Virus record (IMG/VR): IMGVR_UViG_3300037189_012019
Location: 26,242-90,241 of that record
Origin: a virus
Length of the DNA stretch: 64,000 bases
Direction: 5' to 3' (one strand)
Shown here: positions 33,256 through 41,495 of the stretch, in pieces
How the letters are laid out: each line of letters starts with the position of its first letter
How positions within the stretch are numbered: position 1 is the first letter of the stretch
Notes under the pieces: generated by a model
Told to the model about the DNA's origin: nothing
What the model saw: the letters and a program-made list of their open reading frames with translations, nothing else
Database searches by the model: none
Made by a program: the position numbers and the translations under genes

Positions 33256-34297
33256 TTGTTGGGCGGCTGTTGGTAAAGTAACTGAACAAACTGGACCAAC
33301 TGAAATTCAACGAGATAAAGAAAGTATACCAAGTGCGGTGAACAGCGGCGTTGAAATGAATGATGCCGTTGTCACCGCTCGTGCACGTGTAGGTATTACT
33401 TTCGAAGATGATACCAAAGTGCAAATCACTGAACAAAGTAAACTTGTAATTGATGACTTTGTATATGATCCAAATAATGCAAGTGCAAGCAAACTTGGTA
33501 TTAAAGTTGCTATTGGAACTGCAACCTATGCCAGTGGACAAATAGCAAAAGAAAATCCACAGCAAGTTAAAATTGAAACACCAACTGCTGTCATTGGTGT
33601 TCGTGGAACTGACTTTAGTATGACAGTTGATGAATTAGGTCGCAGTCTTGTAGTTCTGTTGCCAAGCTGTCCTGTAGGTTACAAAAATATTGAAAAAGAT
33701 TGTGTTACTGGAAAGATTGATGTCACTACTGATATGGGTACAGTTCATCTTGATAAACCATTTCAAGCAACAACTACAAGTGCAAAAGAACAGAATCCAA
33801 CTAAACCCGTTATACTTGTGTTAAATCAAGAACAAATTAATAATATGTTAATTTTAACCCCACCAAAGAAATCAGCAGAAAATGAAACAACACAAAAAAC
33901 TGCACTTGATATTAATTTTCTTGATAAAGATTTTCTAAAGTTTGATGAACTTGATATGAATTATCTTATGGGATTCAACAAACTTGATATTAACCAACTT
34001 GATTCTGTATTATTGGTAAATCAACTTGACTTGCTAAATGCTGCACTACTTGAAAGTATGTTGGGTGGTGAAAATCAAATGTTGCCAAATTATAAACCTA
34101 ATAAAGCTGCTGGTTTATTATATTATAAACAAGACCAAACCGTTGTGCTATATCGTGTTGGCGCAAATAGTTTTAGCCAAATTGGAGTTGATAAGGATAG
34201 TGCAACAACTATACAATTAACACAAGATGGAACTACACTTATTCAAAATGTTCAACATGCTGGCGGTAGCTTGATAAGGATTGCACAATCACAATGA
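33179..34297 (+). CDS. Secreted FecR-domain protein
   Basis: A 372-aa protein starting at GTG inside the curlin gene. Residues 1-29 form a Sec-type signal (basic start, T-V-L-T-T-V-L-L-L-T core, C-W-A end). Residues 35-150 are a FecR domain: G-V-E-M-N-D-A-V-V-T-A, G-I-T-F-E-D-D-T-K-V-Q-I, and T-P-T-A-V-I-G-V-R-G-T-D-F. The C-terminal half has repeated L-D-x-L-D-x-N/L segments. Domains of this type sense or anchor in the periplasm and in bacteria often stand beside CHASE2 cyclases. ATGA overlap with the next curlin gene. Confidence 0.8.
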   Translation: MAQSIVKLISRATVLTTVLLLTAVTDCWAAVGKVTEQTGPTEIQRDKESIPSAVNSGVEMNDAVVTARARVGITFEDDTKVQITEQSKLVIDDFVYDPNNASASKLGIKVAIGTATYASGQIAKENPQQVKIETPTAVIGVRGTDFSMTVDELGRSLVVLLPSCPVGYKNIEKDCVTGKIDVTTDMGTVHLDKPFQATTTSAKEQNPTKPVILVLNQEQINNMLILTPPKKSAENETTQKTALDINFLDKDFLKFDELDMNYLMGFNKLDINQLDSVLLVNQLDLLNAALLESMLGGENQMLPNYKPNKAAGLLYYKQDQTVVLYRVGANSFSQIGVDKDSATTIQLTQDGTTLIQNVQHAGGSLIRIAQSQ

Positions 34298-34824
34298 AAA
34301 AATTATTATTCTTACTAATGATTACCACACCTTGTTACGCAGGCAGTGTTTATATTGATCAAGTTGGAAATGGAAATATTTTTTACCTAGACCAAAGTTC
34401 AAGTGGAAATAGTGAAGCAATTCTACTAAACAAAGGCGATAGTAATAATCATACAATAGTTCAAGAAGGAAGCGGAGATCATCTTGCTTTTATTGGAACA
34501 CCACCAGTAGGAAAAAATTATGATGGGACTTACAATACTAATACAAATGCTTCAAATAACAATAACAACACACTTACTATTTTACAAAATGGTAGCGGTA
34601 ATCATACTGCCGCCATTAATTTGGATGCTACAACACAAAACAACAATAATAATGCAAGTATTACCCAAACTGGCGATGCTAATAAAAGTTTTGTTCTTAA
34701 TTTGAGTGGTAGTGATATTGGTGCAACTGTTGTGCAAGATAACCTTAATACACCAGATAGTAGCAATATGAATATACAATGTTTAACTCCTCCTTGTAGT
34801 GGTTATTCTTATACTAAACACTAA
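34294..34824 (+). CDS. Curlin-repeat protein 2
   Basis: A 176-aa protein with a Sec signal (residues 1-17). The first mature repeat, S-V-Y-I-D-Q-V-G-N-G-N, is nearly the same as in curlin 1, followed by Asn/Gln/Gly-rich repeats with Asn runs (about residues 75-130) and a C-terminal C-L-T-P-P-C pair. It may be a nucleator or minor subunit analogous to CsgB. Translation is coupled to the FecR-like gene (ATGA). It is the last gene of the island; a new late promoter follows. Confidence 0.75.
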   Translation: MKKLLFLLMITTPCYAGSVYIDQVGNGNIFYLDQSSSGNSEAILLNKGDSNNHTIVQEGSGDHLAFIGTPPVGKNYDGTYNTNTNASNNNNNTLTILQNGSGNHTAAINLDATTQNNNNNASITQTGDANKSFVLNLSGSDIGATVVQDNLNTPDSSNMNIQCLTPPCSGYSYTKH

Positions 34825-34856
34825 AAAGCATCATAAAACTTACATAAATGGTCAGG

Positions 34857-34864
34857 TAAATATT
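34857..34864 (+). promoter_or_regulatory. Late promoter of plcP-agt pair
   Basis: TAAATATT, 4 bp before the ATG at 34869, with no Shine-Dalgarno; a near-leaderless mRNA is predicted. Confidence 0.55.
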
Positions 34865-34868
34865 TTAT

Positions 34869-35618
34869 ATGAATTATTATCGTAGTGTCTTTATAAGCGA
34901 TGTGCATTTAGGCACTCGTATGAGTCAAGCAAATGATTTGCTTGAATTTATTAAAACTTTTGAGTGTGAACGTCTGTATCTTGTTGGTGACATAATTGAT
35001 GGTTGGGCAATGGCTAAAAGTTTTTACTGGCCGCAACATCATAATGATGTAATCCAAAAACTTATGCGTTTGGCAAGAAAAGGCGTTCAAGTCTATTATT
35101 TGCCAGGAAATCACGATGAATTTTTACGAACATTTGGAGAGTATAGCTTTGGTAATATTTGTCTCGTGGATAATATTACACATGCCAGCTTAGATGGTAA
35201 AAAATATATTGTTATGCATGGAGACCAGTTTGATGTTGTTATTAAAAATATGAAATGGTTAAGTCATATTGGTAGTTGGGCATATGATTTAACAATTGCA
35301 TTAAATGTTGTTATAGCAAGAATTAGAAATTTATTTAAGTTACCATATTGGAGTTTAAGTGCTTGGGCAAAATATAAAGTTAAAAAGGCAGTAAACTTTA
35401 TTGGTGATTTTGAAGATAATCTTGCTAGTTTTGCGAGAACACGTGGTGCAAATGGAATTATATGCGGACATATACATCACGCAAATATACGTGAAATAGG
35501 TGATATAAAATATATGAATTGCGGTGATTGGGTTGAAAGTTGCACAGCATTAGTTGAAGATTATAATGGTCATTGGTTTATAATTAAATATAAAAATGCG
35601 AATCTCACTGGTAACTGA
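34869..35618 (+). CDS. plcP: PlcP-like phospholipase C (LpxH-superfamily phosphoesterase)
   Basis: A 249-aa metallophosphoesterase of the LpxH/PlcP group: D11-x-H13 in I-S-D-V-H-L-G, G-D (Asp41), G-N-H-D (81-83), M-H-G-D (His117) and C-G-H-I-H-H (201-204). A basic amphipathic middle could contact membrane. In marine alphaproteobacteria PlcP cleaves phospholipids to diacylglycerol under phosphate stress and is paired with a glycosyltransferase. The same pairing occurs here with a 23-bp overlap. LpxH itself (lipid A synthesis) is the alternative, but the neighbour argues for PlcP. Confidence 0.75.
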   Translation: MNYYRSVFISDVHLGTRMSQANDLLEFIKTFECERLYLVGDIIDGWAMAKSFYWPQHHNDVIQKLMRLARKGVQVYYLPGNHDEFLRTFGEYSFGNICLVDNITHASLDGKKYIVMHGDQFDVVIKNMKWLSHIGSWAYDLTIALNVVIARIRNLFKLPYWSLSAWAKYKVKKAVNFIGDFEDNLASFARTRGANGIICGHIHHANIREIGDIKYMNCGDWVESCTALVEDYNGHWFIIKYKNANLTGN

Positions 35619-36597
35619 TACATACGCACCAAGTGTAAATGGTGTTGTTACAACTCTTATAAACACTGTTGCAGAGTTAGAACGACTTGGACATATAGTT
35701 CAGGTTATTGAACCTAGTCAATTTAAGACTGTGCCAGCGCCAGGTTATCCAGAAATAAAACTTACACTTAATATTTGGCGTGTTGGTCCCATGATTGAAT
35801 CGTTTAAGCCAGATGCTATTCATATTGCTACAGAGGGTCCATTAGGATTTGCCGCACGTTGGTATTGCAAAGTAGATAAGCGCAGTATTCCACATAACAC
35901 AAGTTATCATACAAAATTTCCAGAATACTTTAACAAATATTTTAATATACCCGTAGATTGGGGTTATTGGTTTATTCGTTGGTTTCATAAGTTTAGCACA
36001 CGGGTTTTAGTTACAAATGAAACTATGCGACAAGAATTACAAGGACGTGGATTTGAACGTCTTGCTGTATGGAATCGTGGAGTTGATACTAAAATATTTA
36101 ATCCCAAAAAACGTAAGTCAAATCAAGCAACTAAACCTATATTACTTTGCGTAAGTCGTGCAAGCATAGAAAAAGGTTTAGATGATTTTTGCAGTCTAAA
36201 AACTGACGGAACAAAAATATTAGTTGGTGATGGTCCATACTTGGCAGAATTAAAAAAGAAATATAACGACGTAATTTTTACAGGTTATAAACATGGTGAT
36301 GCACTTGCTGAATATTATGCTAACTCAGATGTATTTGTATTTCCAAGTAAGACTGATACCTTTGGTGTGGTAATGTTAGAAGCAATGGCATGTGGAACAC
36401 CAATTGCAGCATATCCAGTTACAGGTCCAACTGATATTATAATAAATGGTGTAAATGGTGCTATGGATGACAATTTACAAATTGCCATTGAATATGCACT
36501 AGACTGTAATCGCAAAAATGTACATAAAATAAGCAAAGATTATACTTGGGAAAAATGCACAAATAGTTTTTTAAAAAACTTACAACAAATACATTGA
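35596..36597 (+). CDS. agt: Agt-like GT4 glycosyltransferase (diacylglycerol glycosyltransferase)
   Basis: A 333-aa GT-B enzyme of family 4: N-terminal R-I-S-L-V-T-D-T-Y-A-P-S-V-N-G-V-V-T-T start, H-N-T-S-Y-H-T-K-F-P-E-Y block, and C-terminal F-P-S-K-T-D-T-F-G-V-V-M-L-E-A-M-A-C-G-T-P (E-x7-E-type motif). This N-terminal pattern is shared with DAG glycosyltransferases and mannosyltransferases. Coupled to PlcP it would turn diacylglycerol into glycolipids. The stop overlaps the promoter of the following RNA. No membrane helix is present; peripheral attachment is expected. Confidence 0.75.
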   Translation: MRISLVTDTYAPSVNGVVTTLINTVAELERLGHIVQVIEPSQFKTVPAPGYPEIKLTLNIWRVGPMIESFKPDAIHIATEGPLGFAARWYCKVDKRSIPHNTSYHTKFPEYFNKYFNIPVDWGYWFIRWFHKFSTRVLVTNETMRQELQGRGFERLAVWNRGVDTKIFNPKKRKSNQATKPILLCVSRASIEKGLDDFCSLKTDGTKILVGDGPYLAELKKKYNDVIFTGYKHGDALAEYYANSDVFVFPSKTDTFGVVMLEAMACGTPIAAYPVTGPTDIIINGVNGAMDDNLQIAIEYALDCNRKNVHKISKDYTWEKCTNSFLKNLQQIH

Positions 36598-36622
36598 CAG
36601 CACTAATACAATAATATATAAA
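36594..36622 (+). promoter_or_regulatory. Sigma70-type promoter of structured RNA
   Basis: TTGACA, 17-bp spacer, TATAAA. The predicted start (about 36629) coincides with the first base of the paired RNA. Confidence 0.75.
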
Positions 36623-36628
36623 GAGATA

Positions 36629-36766
36629 AGTGCGGCGGCGTGGGCAGGACACGTATTGGAGTATCGGCATGATGGAAATAAAGGAACTAGAAAGCAAGGG
36701 TCTGTTAAATCTGTAGCTTGTTAATACCATCAAATTGTAGGTATAAATCCTACCCGCACTTTTTTA
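36629..36766 (+). ncRNA. Unassigned tRNA-like structured RNA, about 132 nt
   Basis: AGTGCGG (36629-36635) pairs with CCGCACT (36754-36760), then a T-run ends the unit. Next to the 3' strand is GTAGG-TATAAAT-CCTAC, a 5-bp stem with 7-nt loop placed like a T-arm. After the 5' strand, GCGTG-GGCAGGA-CACGT sits like a D-arm. The middle 85 nt include TGATGG/CCATCA but no normal anticodon arm. No CCA is encoded, and the T-loop lacks TTC. It could be a tRNA-derived stable RNA or a small regulatory RNA with its own promoter and terminator. Confidence 0.6.
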
Positions 36767-36876
36767 AAAAAATTAATTTTATTTTTTTATGCAGAGTGTG
36801 TATAATAAGTATTATTACCTAAAACATAGTTACCACATAGTTGGTTAGTTTTAAGAACTTATAAAAGGAAAACATT

Positions 36877-38754
36877 ATGACTGCATTAAACGTTACAAAT
36901 ACGTCTTATCTTATTACTCGTACAATTGAACAAGCCCCAAGTGAAATGATGATACGAGAATTAATTCAAAATTCCATTGAAGCATCTATCACAGCAAAAG
37001 AACCAAAAATTCAAATACTAGAAACTGATCCTTCTGTTTTTGGATTTAACGAAAATGTTTTTGGTGATTTTGGTTTTAATATAAAAAAACTTACTTTCTG
37101 GAATAATGGCACTGGTATGTCTGCCAAAGAATTGCGAGAAGTTACTAATTTATCATCATCACTCAACAAAATTCAACGCCTTGATCAAAATTTTGGTATC
37201 GGCGCAAAAGTTACAGCAATGGGTGTAAATCAAGAAGGAATGATTTGGATTTCATGTAAGAATAAGAAAGTTTCCATTTCACTTTTACGAAAAGAAATTA
37301 ATAGCAAAGGACAAGCAAATTATTGCCGTTATGATTTTGTAGAAACAGATGGTGAAAGTCCAACTGGGTATAAGGATGTTTGGGATATTACTGGACTTGC
37401 AACAATACCATGGGATACCAATGAAGATTGGACAGCAATTGTGCTTTGTGGTAATAATCCTAATCAAAATACGGTTGAACGTCCCTATGATGGTGAAGAA
37501 CAGAAACCTAGTGCATGGTTAATCAATCAAATGTATCGTCGTTTTTTCCGAATTCCAAATACCGTCAGTTTGCGATTAGAAGTTGGTTTTTCAAAACATA
37601 AACATCTTAATATACGATTCTTAACAATTTTAGAACATATTACACATACTTCTATGTCAAAACCCGATAAGGTTATTCAAGAATTTGTTAATGACAAAAA
37701 TGGAAGTGGTATAAAAATTTGGTATGTTTATGATGGTCCAAGTGGTTTTTCAGGATATGCTAACCAAGATAAACCAACTACTACTGCATTAGGTTATGCT
37801 ACTGTTGCTTCCTTTAGTGGTCTTGTTTATAAAAATGAAATTTATGATGTTGCAACTGATAGTAAATGGAAAAAGATTGCAGGTGCATTAGGTGTTTTAT
37901 ACAGTGCTAGATATTTTCGCATTTTTGTTGAGTTGCCAGACGAAAGCAATGTACAACCAGATCAGTATCGTCAAAAAATATTAAAACCAAATGCTGAAAA
38001 AACTGAAATTCAAATGTTAGAATATGCACGTGAAATTCGTGAAAATATGCCTGAATGGTTTAAAGAAAAAATTAGAGAATATGCACCATCAAATGTCAGT
38101 AGTGAAGATATTACTAAACGTGCACAACAATTACTTGATGAACTTATGGTTACCGTAACAAGAGATAAAGGGCAAACAGGATTCTTGGCACCTAGTAAGA
38201 AAAAAGGTGCTGGCAATAGTTTCAACGCTGTAAAAAGTCCTAAAACAAAACAAATTCCATATGTGCCAGGCAGTAATTTTCAAATTGCCGCCACAGTGCC
38301 TGCAATTCAATTTATTAGAACAGAAGATGATTTAGAAAAAGCAAGTGCTACAAGTTTAGAACATCGTGCTGCAGAATATATTGAAGATCAGGCAATTTAT
38401 GTAAATTGCATGTATGAAGTTGTAGATAAGGCAGTAGAAGAACTAGTTGCAGAATATCAAACCAGAGAAGAAGAAATATTTGAAAAAATAAAAGATGCAG
38501 CAAAAGAAATTGCATCTAATGAAATGGCATGGTTAGTTACTCGTGCGGTGGTTTACTCAATGGCAAAAAAGAAACGAATTGGGTATGATCAAGAAGAAAT
38601 TGAAAAGGCATTGCACCCAGTTTCACTTACTACTCATGCGGATAGTTTAATTTATGATTTAACTGACTGCACAAAGCAACTTAAAGTAAAAGTTAAAGAA
38701 ATTGAAGATGGTATTTTAATTTCTGATAATTTAGAAAAAGTCTTTGAATTTTAA
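36877..38754 (+). CDS. GHKL-type ATPase
   Basis: A 625-aa protein. N-terminal GHKL ATP-binding fold: R-E-L-I-Q-N-S-I-E-A (N-box), F-W-N-N-G-T-G-M-S (G1 box, usual Asp replaced by Asn) and N-F-G-I-G-A-K-V (G2 box). The rest is alpha/beta without a kinase or topoisomerase domain that I can name; a long charged helical part precedes the C-terminus. MORC- or Hsp90-like chaperone/DNA-clamp action is possible. It has an AAAAGGAAA site. A TATAAT at 36801 may be its promoter. A strong terminator follows. Confidence 0.7.
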   Translation: MTALNVTNTSYLITRTIEQAPSEMMIRELIQNSIEASITAKEPKIQILETDPSVFGFNENVFGDFGFNIKKLTFWNNGTGMSAKELREVTNLSSSLNKIQRLDQNFGIGAKVTAMGVNQEGMIWISCKNKKVSISLLRKEINSKGQANYCRYDFVETDGESPTGYKDVWDITGLATIPWDTNEDWTAIVLCGNNPNQNTVERPYDGEEQKPSAWLINQMYRRFFRIPNTVSLRLEVGFSKHKHLNIRFLTILEHITHTSMSKPDKVIQEFVNDKNGSGIKIWYVYDGPSGFSGYANQDKPTTTALGYATVASFSGLVYKNEIYDVATDSKWKKIAGALGVLYSARYFRIFVELPDESNVQPDQYRQKILKPNAEKTEIQMLEYAREIRENMPEWFKEKIREYAPSNVSSEDITKRAQQLLDELMVTVTRDKGQTGFLAPSKKKGAGNSFNAVKSPKTKQIPYVPGSNFQIAATVPAIQFIRTEDDLEKASATSLEHRAAEYIEDQAIYVNCMYEVVDKAVEELVAEYQTREEEIFEKIKDAAKEIASNEMAWLVTRAVVYSMAKKKRIGYDQEEIEKALHPVSLTTHADSLIYDLTDCTKQLKVKVKEIEDGILISDNLEKVFEF

Positions 38755-38763
38755 TTTAATAAG

Positions 38764-38792
38764 ACCCCGTAAAGAAATTTACGGGGTTTTTT
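38764..38792 (+). terminator. Rho-independent terminator
   Basis: ACCCCGTAAA, GAAA loop, TTTACGGGGT and a T-run. The late promoter of the cyclase starts 7 bp later. Confidence 0.9.
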
Positions 38793-38798
38793 CTTGGG

Positions 38799-38806
38799 TA
38801 AATATT
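38799..38806 (+). promoter_or_regulatory. Late promoter of CHASE2 cyclase
   Basis: TAAATATT ends 3 bp before the ATG at 38810; no Shine-Dalgarno, so a leaderless or near-leaderless mRNA is predicted. Confidence 0.6.
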
Positions 38807-38809
38807 ACC

Positions 38810-40855
38810 ATGAAAAAAATTCTATTAAGCCCATGGACTGCACTCATAACATTGGCAATCGTAGTTGCCATAAAAGTTTCATCACCTACATTTGTTGAAA
38901 GCGTCAAGTTAAAATACTTTGACCAACTTATCACAAATAAAACACAAACTGAAAACCCAATTTATACAGTTAATATTGATGAAGCCGCACTTAACAAGTA
39001 TGGACAATGGCCGTTTAATAGACAGATATATGCGGATATAATTAACGACATTTATGCACGTGGTGCAAGCATTGTTGTTTGGACAGTGTTAATGCCAGAA
39101 GCAGACCGCCAAGGTGGTGACGCTGCACTTGCTGAAACTCTTAAAAATCATCCAGTAATTTTAAGTAATATTCCAAGTAGCGTAGGCAAGAACACACCAC
39201 GCCCAAATGGTGCCGCCATTGTCAACAGTAATTTTATTGATAGAATTTACAATTATCCTGGTGTTATTGCCAACATTCCAGATTTAGAAAATAGTGCAAT
39301 TGGTGTTGGAACAACAAACGTATTTCCTGAAATAGATGGTGTTAATCGTCGTATTCCGCTGCTTGTTGGCAGTGGTGGTAAACTTTATCCTACAATCGGT
39401 CTTGAAACACTTCGTGTTCTTTATAATGAAAAGAATATGAAAGTTAAGTTAAATGAACTTGGAATTGATAAACTTGGTATTGGTAAAAATATATTCACAA
39501 CTGATAGTTTAGGTCGTGTATGGATTGATTTAAGTCAACAACACAAACAAGTAAGCGTTACAAATATGCCAGAAAAGTTTGATGGCGCAATTGTTATTGT
39601 TGGTGTTAGTGCTGCTGGTATTGCAAACCCTGTTCCTACTGCTGTTGGTGCAGTATATCCACAAGATATACAAGCAAAGATTATTGCTACGTTGGCAAAT
39701 AAGGTTAACATTGAACGTCCAAGTTATGCAGAAGGTGCAGAACTTATTGCACTCGTAATTGGTGGACTGTTATTATTATTCTTGACGAGGTGGGTATATG
39801 TTGGGCTTGGTTCGGTTATTGTATTGGTCGGCGGCAGTATTGCTTTTTCTTTCTATCAGTTTAATCACGCTTTACAGTTATGGGACGCAACCGCTCCTGT
39901 TGCTGGAATCATCTTGGTCGCTTTGCATGCCTACGGTGTTAAGTTCGTCAGTGAGTTCTTACAAAAGCAACAAATAAAGAAACAATTTGGAACTTATCTT
40001 TCACCTGCAATGGTTGAAAAACTTCAAAAGAATCCAGAACTATTAGCATTGGGAGGAGAGTCACGTGAGTTATCAATTATATTTACCGATGTTAGGGGTT
40101 TTACTAGCATTTCTGAGCATTACGGTAGTGACGTTCAAGGTCTTACCAAAATAATGAACCGCTATATGACAGCGATGACTGCTAAGATATTAGAGAATGA
40201 AGGCACACTTGACAAATATATCGGTGATGCACAAATGGCATTTTGGAACGCACCACTTGATGATGCAGATCATGCCAAGAACGCTGTAAAGACAGCACTA
40301 CAAATGTTAGGAAGTTTAAATGCGTTTAATGAAGAAGTTGCCAAAGAGGGAGTCCCACCTTTTGGAATGGGACTTGGTATCAACACTGCTACTGTCGTCG
40401 TTGGTAACATGGGTAGTAGCCAGCGATTTGATTATACTTGTCTTGGTGATGGCGTTAATCTTGCTTCACGTTTAGAAGGGCAAAGTAAACCATATCATGT
40501 TGCTATGGTTATTGGACCAAAGACAAATGAATATGTAAAAGATGATTACTTTACACTTGAATTAGACTGCATTGCGGTTAAAGGTAAAAAAGAAGGTGTT
40601 GATATCTTTACAGTATTAGAACAACGCAGTGATAGAATTGCATATCTTGCTGCTAAAACTAATCATAAACACATGATGGATGACTATCGTGCTCAAAGAT
40701 TTACAAGTGCAATAGAAATTTGTAAAAAAATTAAAGGTCAATTTGACGGGCAAATGGATGGATATTATGATATGTGGATTGAACGTTGTGAAGAAATGGC
40801 TGCAAACCCACCAGGCGCTGGTTGGGATACTGTTTACAGAACCAGCACCAAGTAA
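38810..40855 (+). CDS. CHASE2-domain adenylate cyclase
   Basis: A 681-aa membrane protein. A TM helix (8-22), then an extracytoplasmic CHASE2 domain (about 30-305: Y-T-V-N-I-D-E-A-A-L, G-Q-W-P-F-N-R). Three TM helices (about 311-326, 332-350, 362-377) precede a class III cyclase domain (about 418-600) with F-T-D-V-R-G-F (Asp427), K-Y-I-G-D (Lys469, Asp473) and L-G-D-G-V-N-L-A-S-R. Metal and transition-state residues look intact, so cAMP synthesis is expected. The start at 38810 fits the late promoter; an upstream in-frame ATG crosses the terminator. Confidence 0.9.
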   Translation: MKKILLSPWTALITLAIVVAIKVSSPTFVESVKLKYFDQLITNKTQTENPIYTVNIDEAALNKYGQWPFNRQIYADIINDIYARGASIVVWTVLMPEADRQGGDAALAETLKNHPVILSNIPSSVGKNTPRPNGAAIVNSNFIDRIYNYPGVIANIPDLENSAIGVGTTNVFPEIDGVNRRIPLLVGSGGKLYPTIGLETLRVLYNEKNMKVKLNELGIDKLGIGKNIFTTDSLGRVWIDLSQQHKQVSVTNMPEKFDGAIVIVGVSAAGIANPVPTAVGAVYPQDIQAKIIATLANKVNIERPSYAEGAELIALVIGGLLLLFLTRWVYVGLGSVIVLVGGSIAFSFYQFNHALQLWDATAPVAGIILVALHAYGVKFVSEFLQKQQIKKQFGTYLSPAMVEKLQKNPELLALGGESRELSIIFTDVRGFTSISEHYGSDVQGLTKIMNRYMTAMTAKILENEGTLDKYIGDAQMAFWNAPLDDADHAKNAVKTALQMLGSLNAFNEEVAKEGVPPFGMGLGINTATVVVGNMGSSQRFDYTCLGDGVNLASRLEGQSKPYHVAMVIGPKTNEYVKDDYFTLELDCIAVKGKKEGVDIFTVLEQRSDRIAYLAAKTNHKHMMDDYRAQRFTSAIEICKKIKGQFDGQMDGYYDMWIERCEEMAANPPGAGWDTVYRTSTK

Positions 40856-41122
40856 TTACTTACTACTACCGTAGAAGTAACCAATTATAGTTGCTACTGC
40901 TGTTCCAAGCAAGAATCCAAGAATAATATCTGCAAAGTGCTGACCATTATCAGTAATTGGAACAAGAGTAACTGTAAAGAAGTATGCCGCACTGGTTACA
41001 GCCCAAAACCAAGCATACCAATATAAGAAGTGACTTGCTGTTTTATCACCACTTTTAAGTAGTTCTACTTCACGATTACGTGCTTCTGTTAAATCTTGTT
41101 TTTGTATTGCATCTATAGCCAT
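40856..41122 (-). CDS. Small two-TM membrane protein (holin-like)
   Basis: An 88-aa protein with a charged N-terminus and two membrane helices (about residues 32-52 and 66-84). Size and topology suit a class II holin, but no family was recognised. The ATG overlaps the stop of the upstream holin-like gene by one base. It converges with the cyclase gene with no gap. Confidence 0.6.
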   Translation of the reverse strand: MAIDAIQKQDLTEARNREVELLKSGDKTASHFLYWYAWFWAVTSAAYFFTVTLVPITDNGQHFADIILGFLLGTAVATIIGYFYGSSK

Positions 41123-41493
41123 TATTTTTTATCCTTTTGTTGATTTGCTTCACTTAACTTGTCAGCAGCTTCTTTAAGAGTTTTTTCTGCTTCCAACTCT
41201 ACTTGTTGTGCAGCTACTGCGGCTTTTGCATCATCAAGATGACGTTGACTTTCAATCTCTTTGCCACGTAACATGAGGACAATATTAAGTTTTTGATTTA
41301 GGCGTATTAAGTCATTGTCAAGCATACGGATACGATCTATAAGTGCAATAAGAACTGTGTTTGCTTCACTTAATACAGGTTTAACTTCTGTGGTTGCCCA
41401 TTTCCATACGAAGTAGATCATATAACCTACTCCACCTGCTGCTACAATAGGAAACCCATATTTGTTGATGTTTGCTACTAAATCCATTTCCAT
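41122..41493 (-). CDS. One-TM coiled-coil membrane protein (holin-like, paralogue A)
   Basis: A 123-aa protein; the start M-E-M-D-L-V just after the previous stop is preferred to a longer frame. A membrane segment G-F-P-I-V-A-A-G-G-V-G-Y-M-I-Y-F (about 10-30), a D-R-I-R-M-L-D-N-D-L-I-R helix, then a long Glu/Lys/Ala helix. It shares the G-F-P-I-x-A-A and D-x-R-x-x-x-x-D-x-I-R pattern with the protein at 43427-43705, so the two are paralogues. A lysis or membrane-scaffold role is possible. Confidence 0.6.
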   Translation of the reverse strand: MEMDLVANINKYGFPIVAAGGVGYMIYFVWKWATTEVKPVLSEANTVLIALIDRIRMLDNDLIRLNQKLNIVLMLRGKEIESQRHLDDAKAAVAAQQVELEAEKTLKEAADKLSEANQQKDKK

Positions 41494-41495
41494 TC

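Noticed and set aside
36629-36766. Normal tRNA with an intron or a hammerhead ribozyme
   Set aside because: No proper anticodon arm can be formed, the T-loop lacks the TTC consensus, no CCA is present, and the hammerhead core sequences are missing.
38744-38809. Longer start for the CHASE2 cyclase
   Set aside because: The extension runs through a strong terminator and the late promoter; the ATG at 38810 fits the promoter and the first TM helix.
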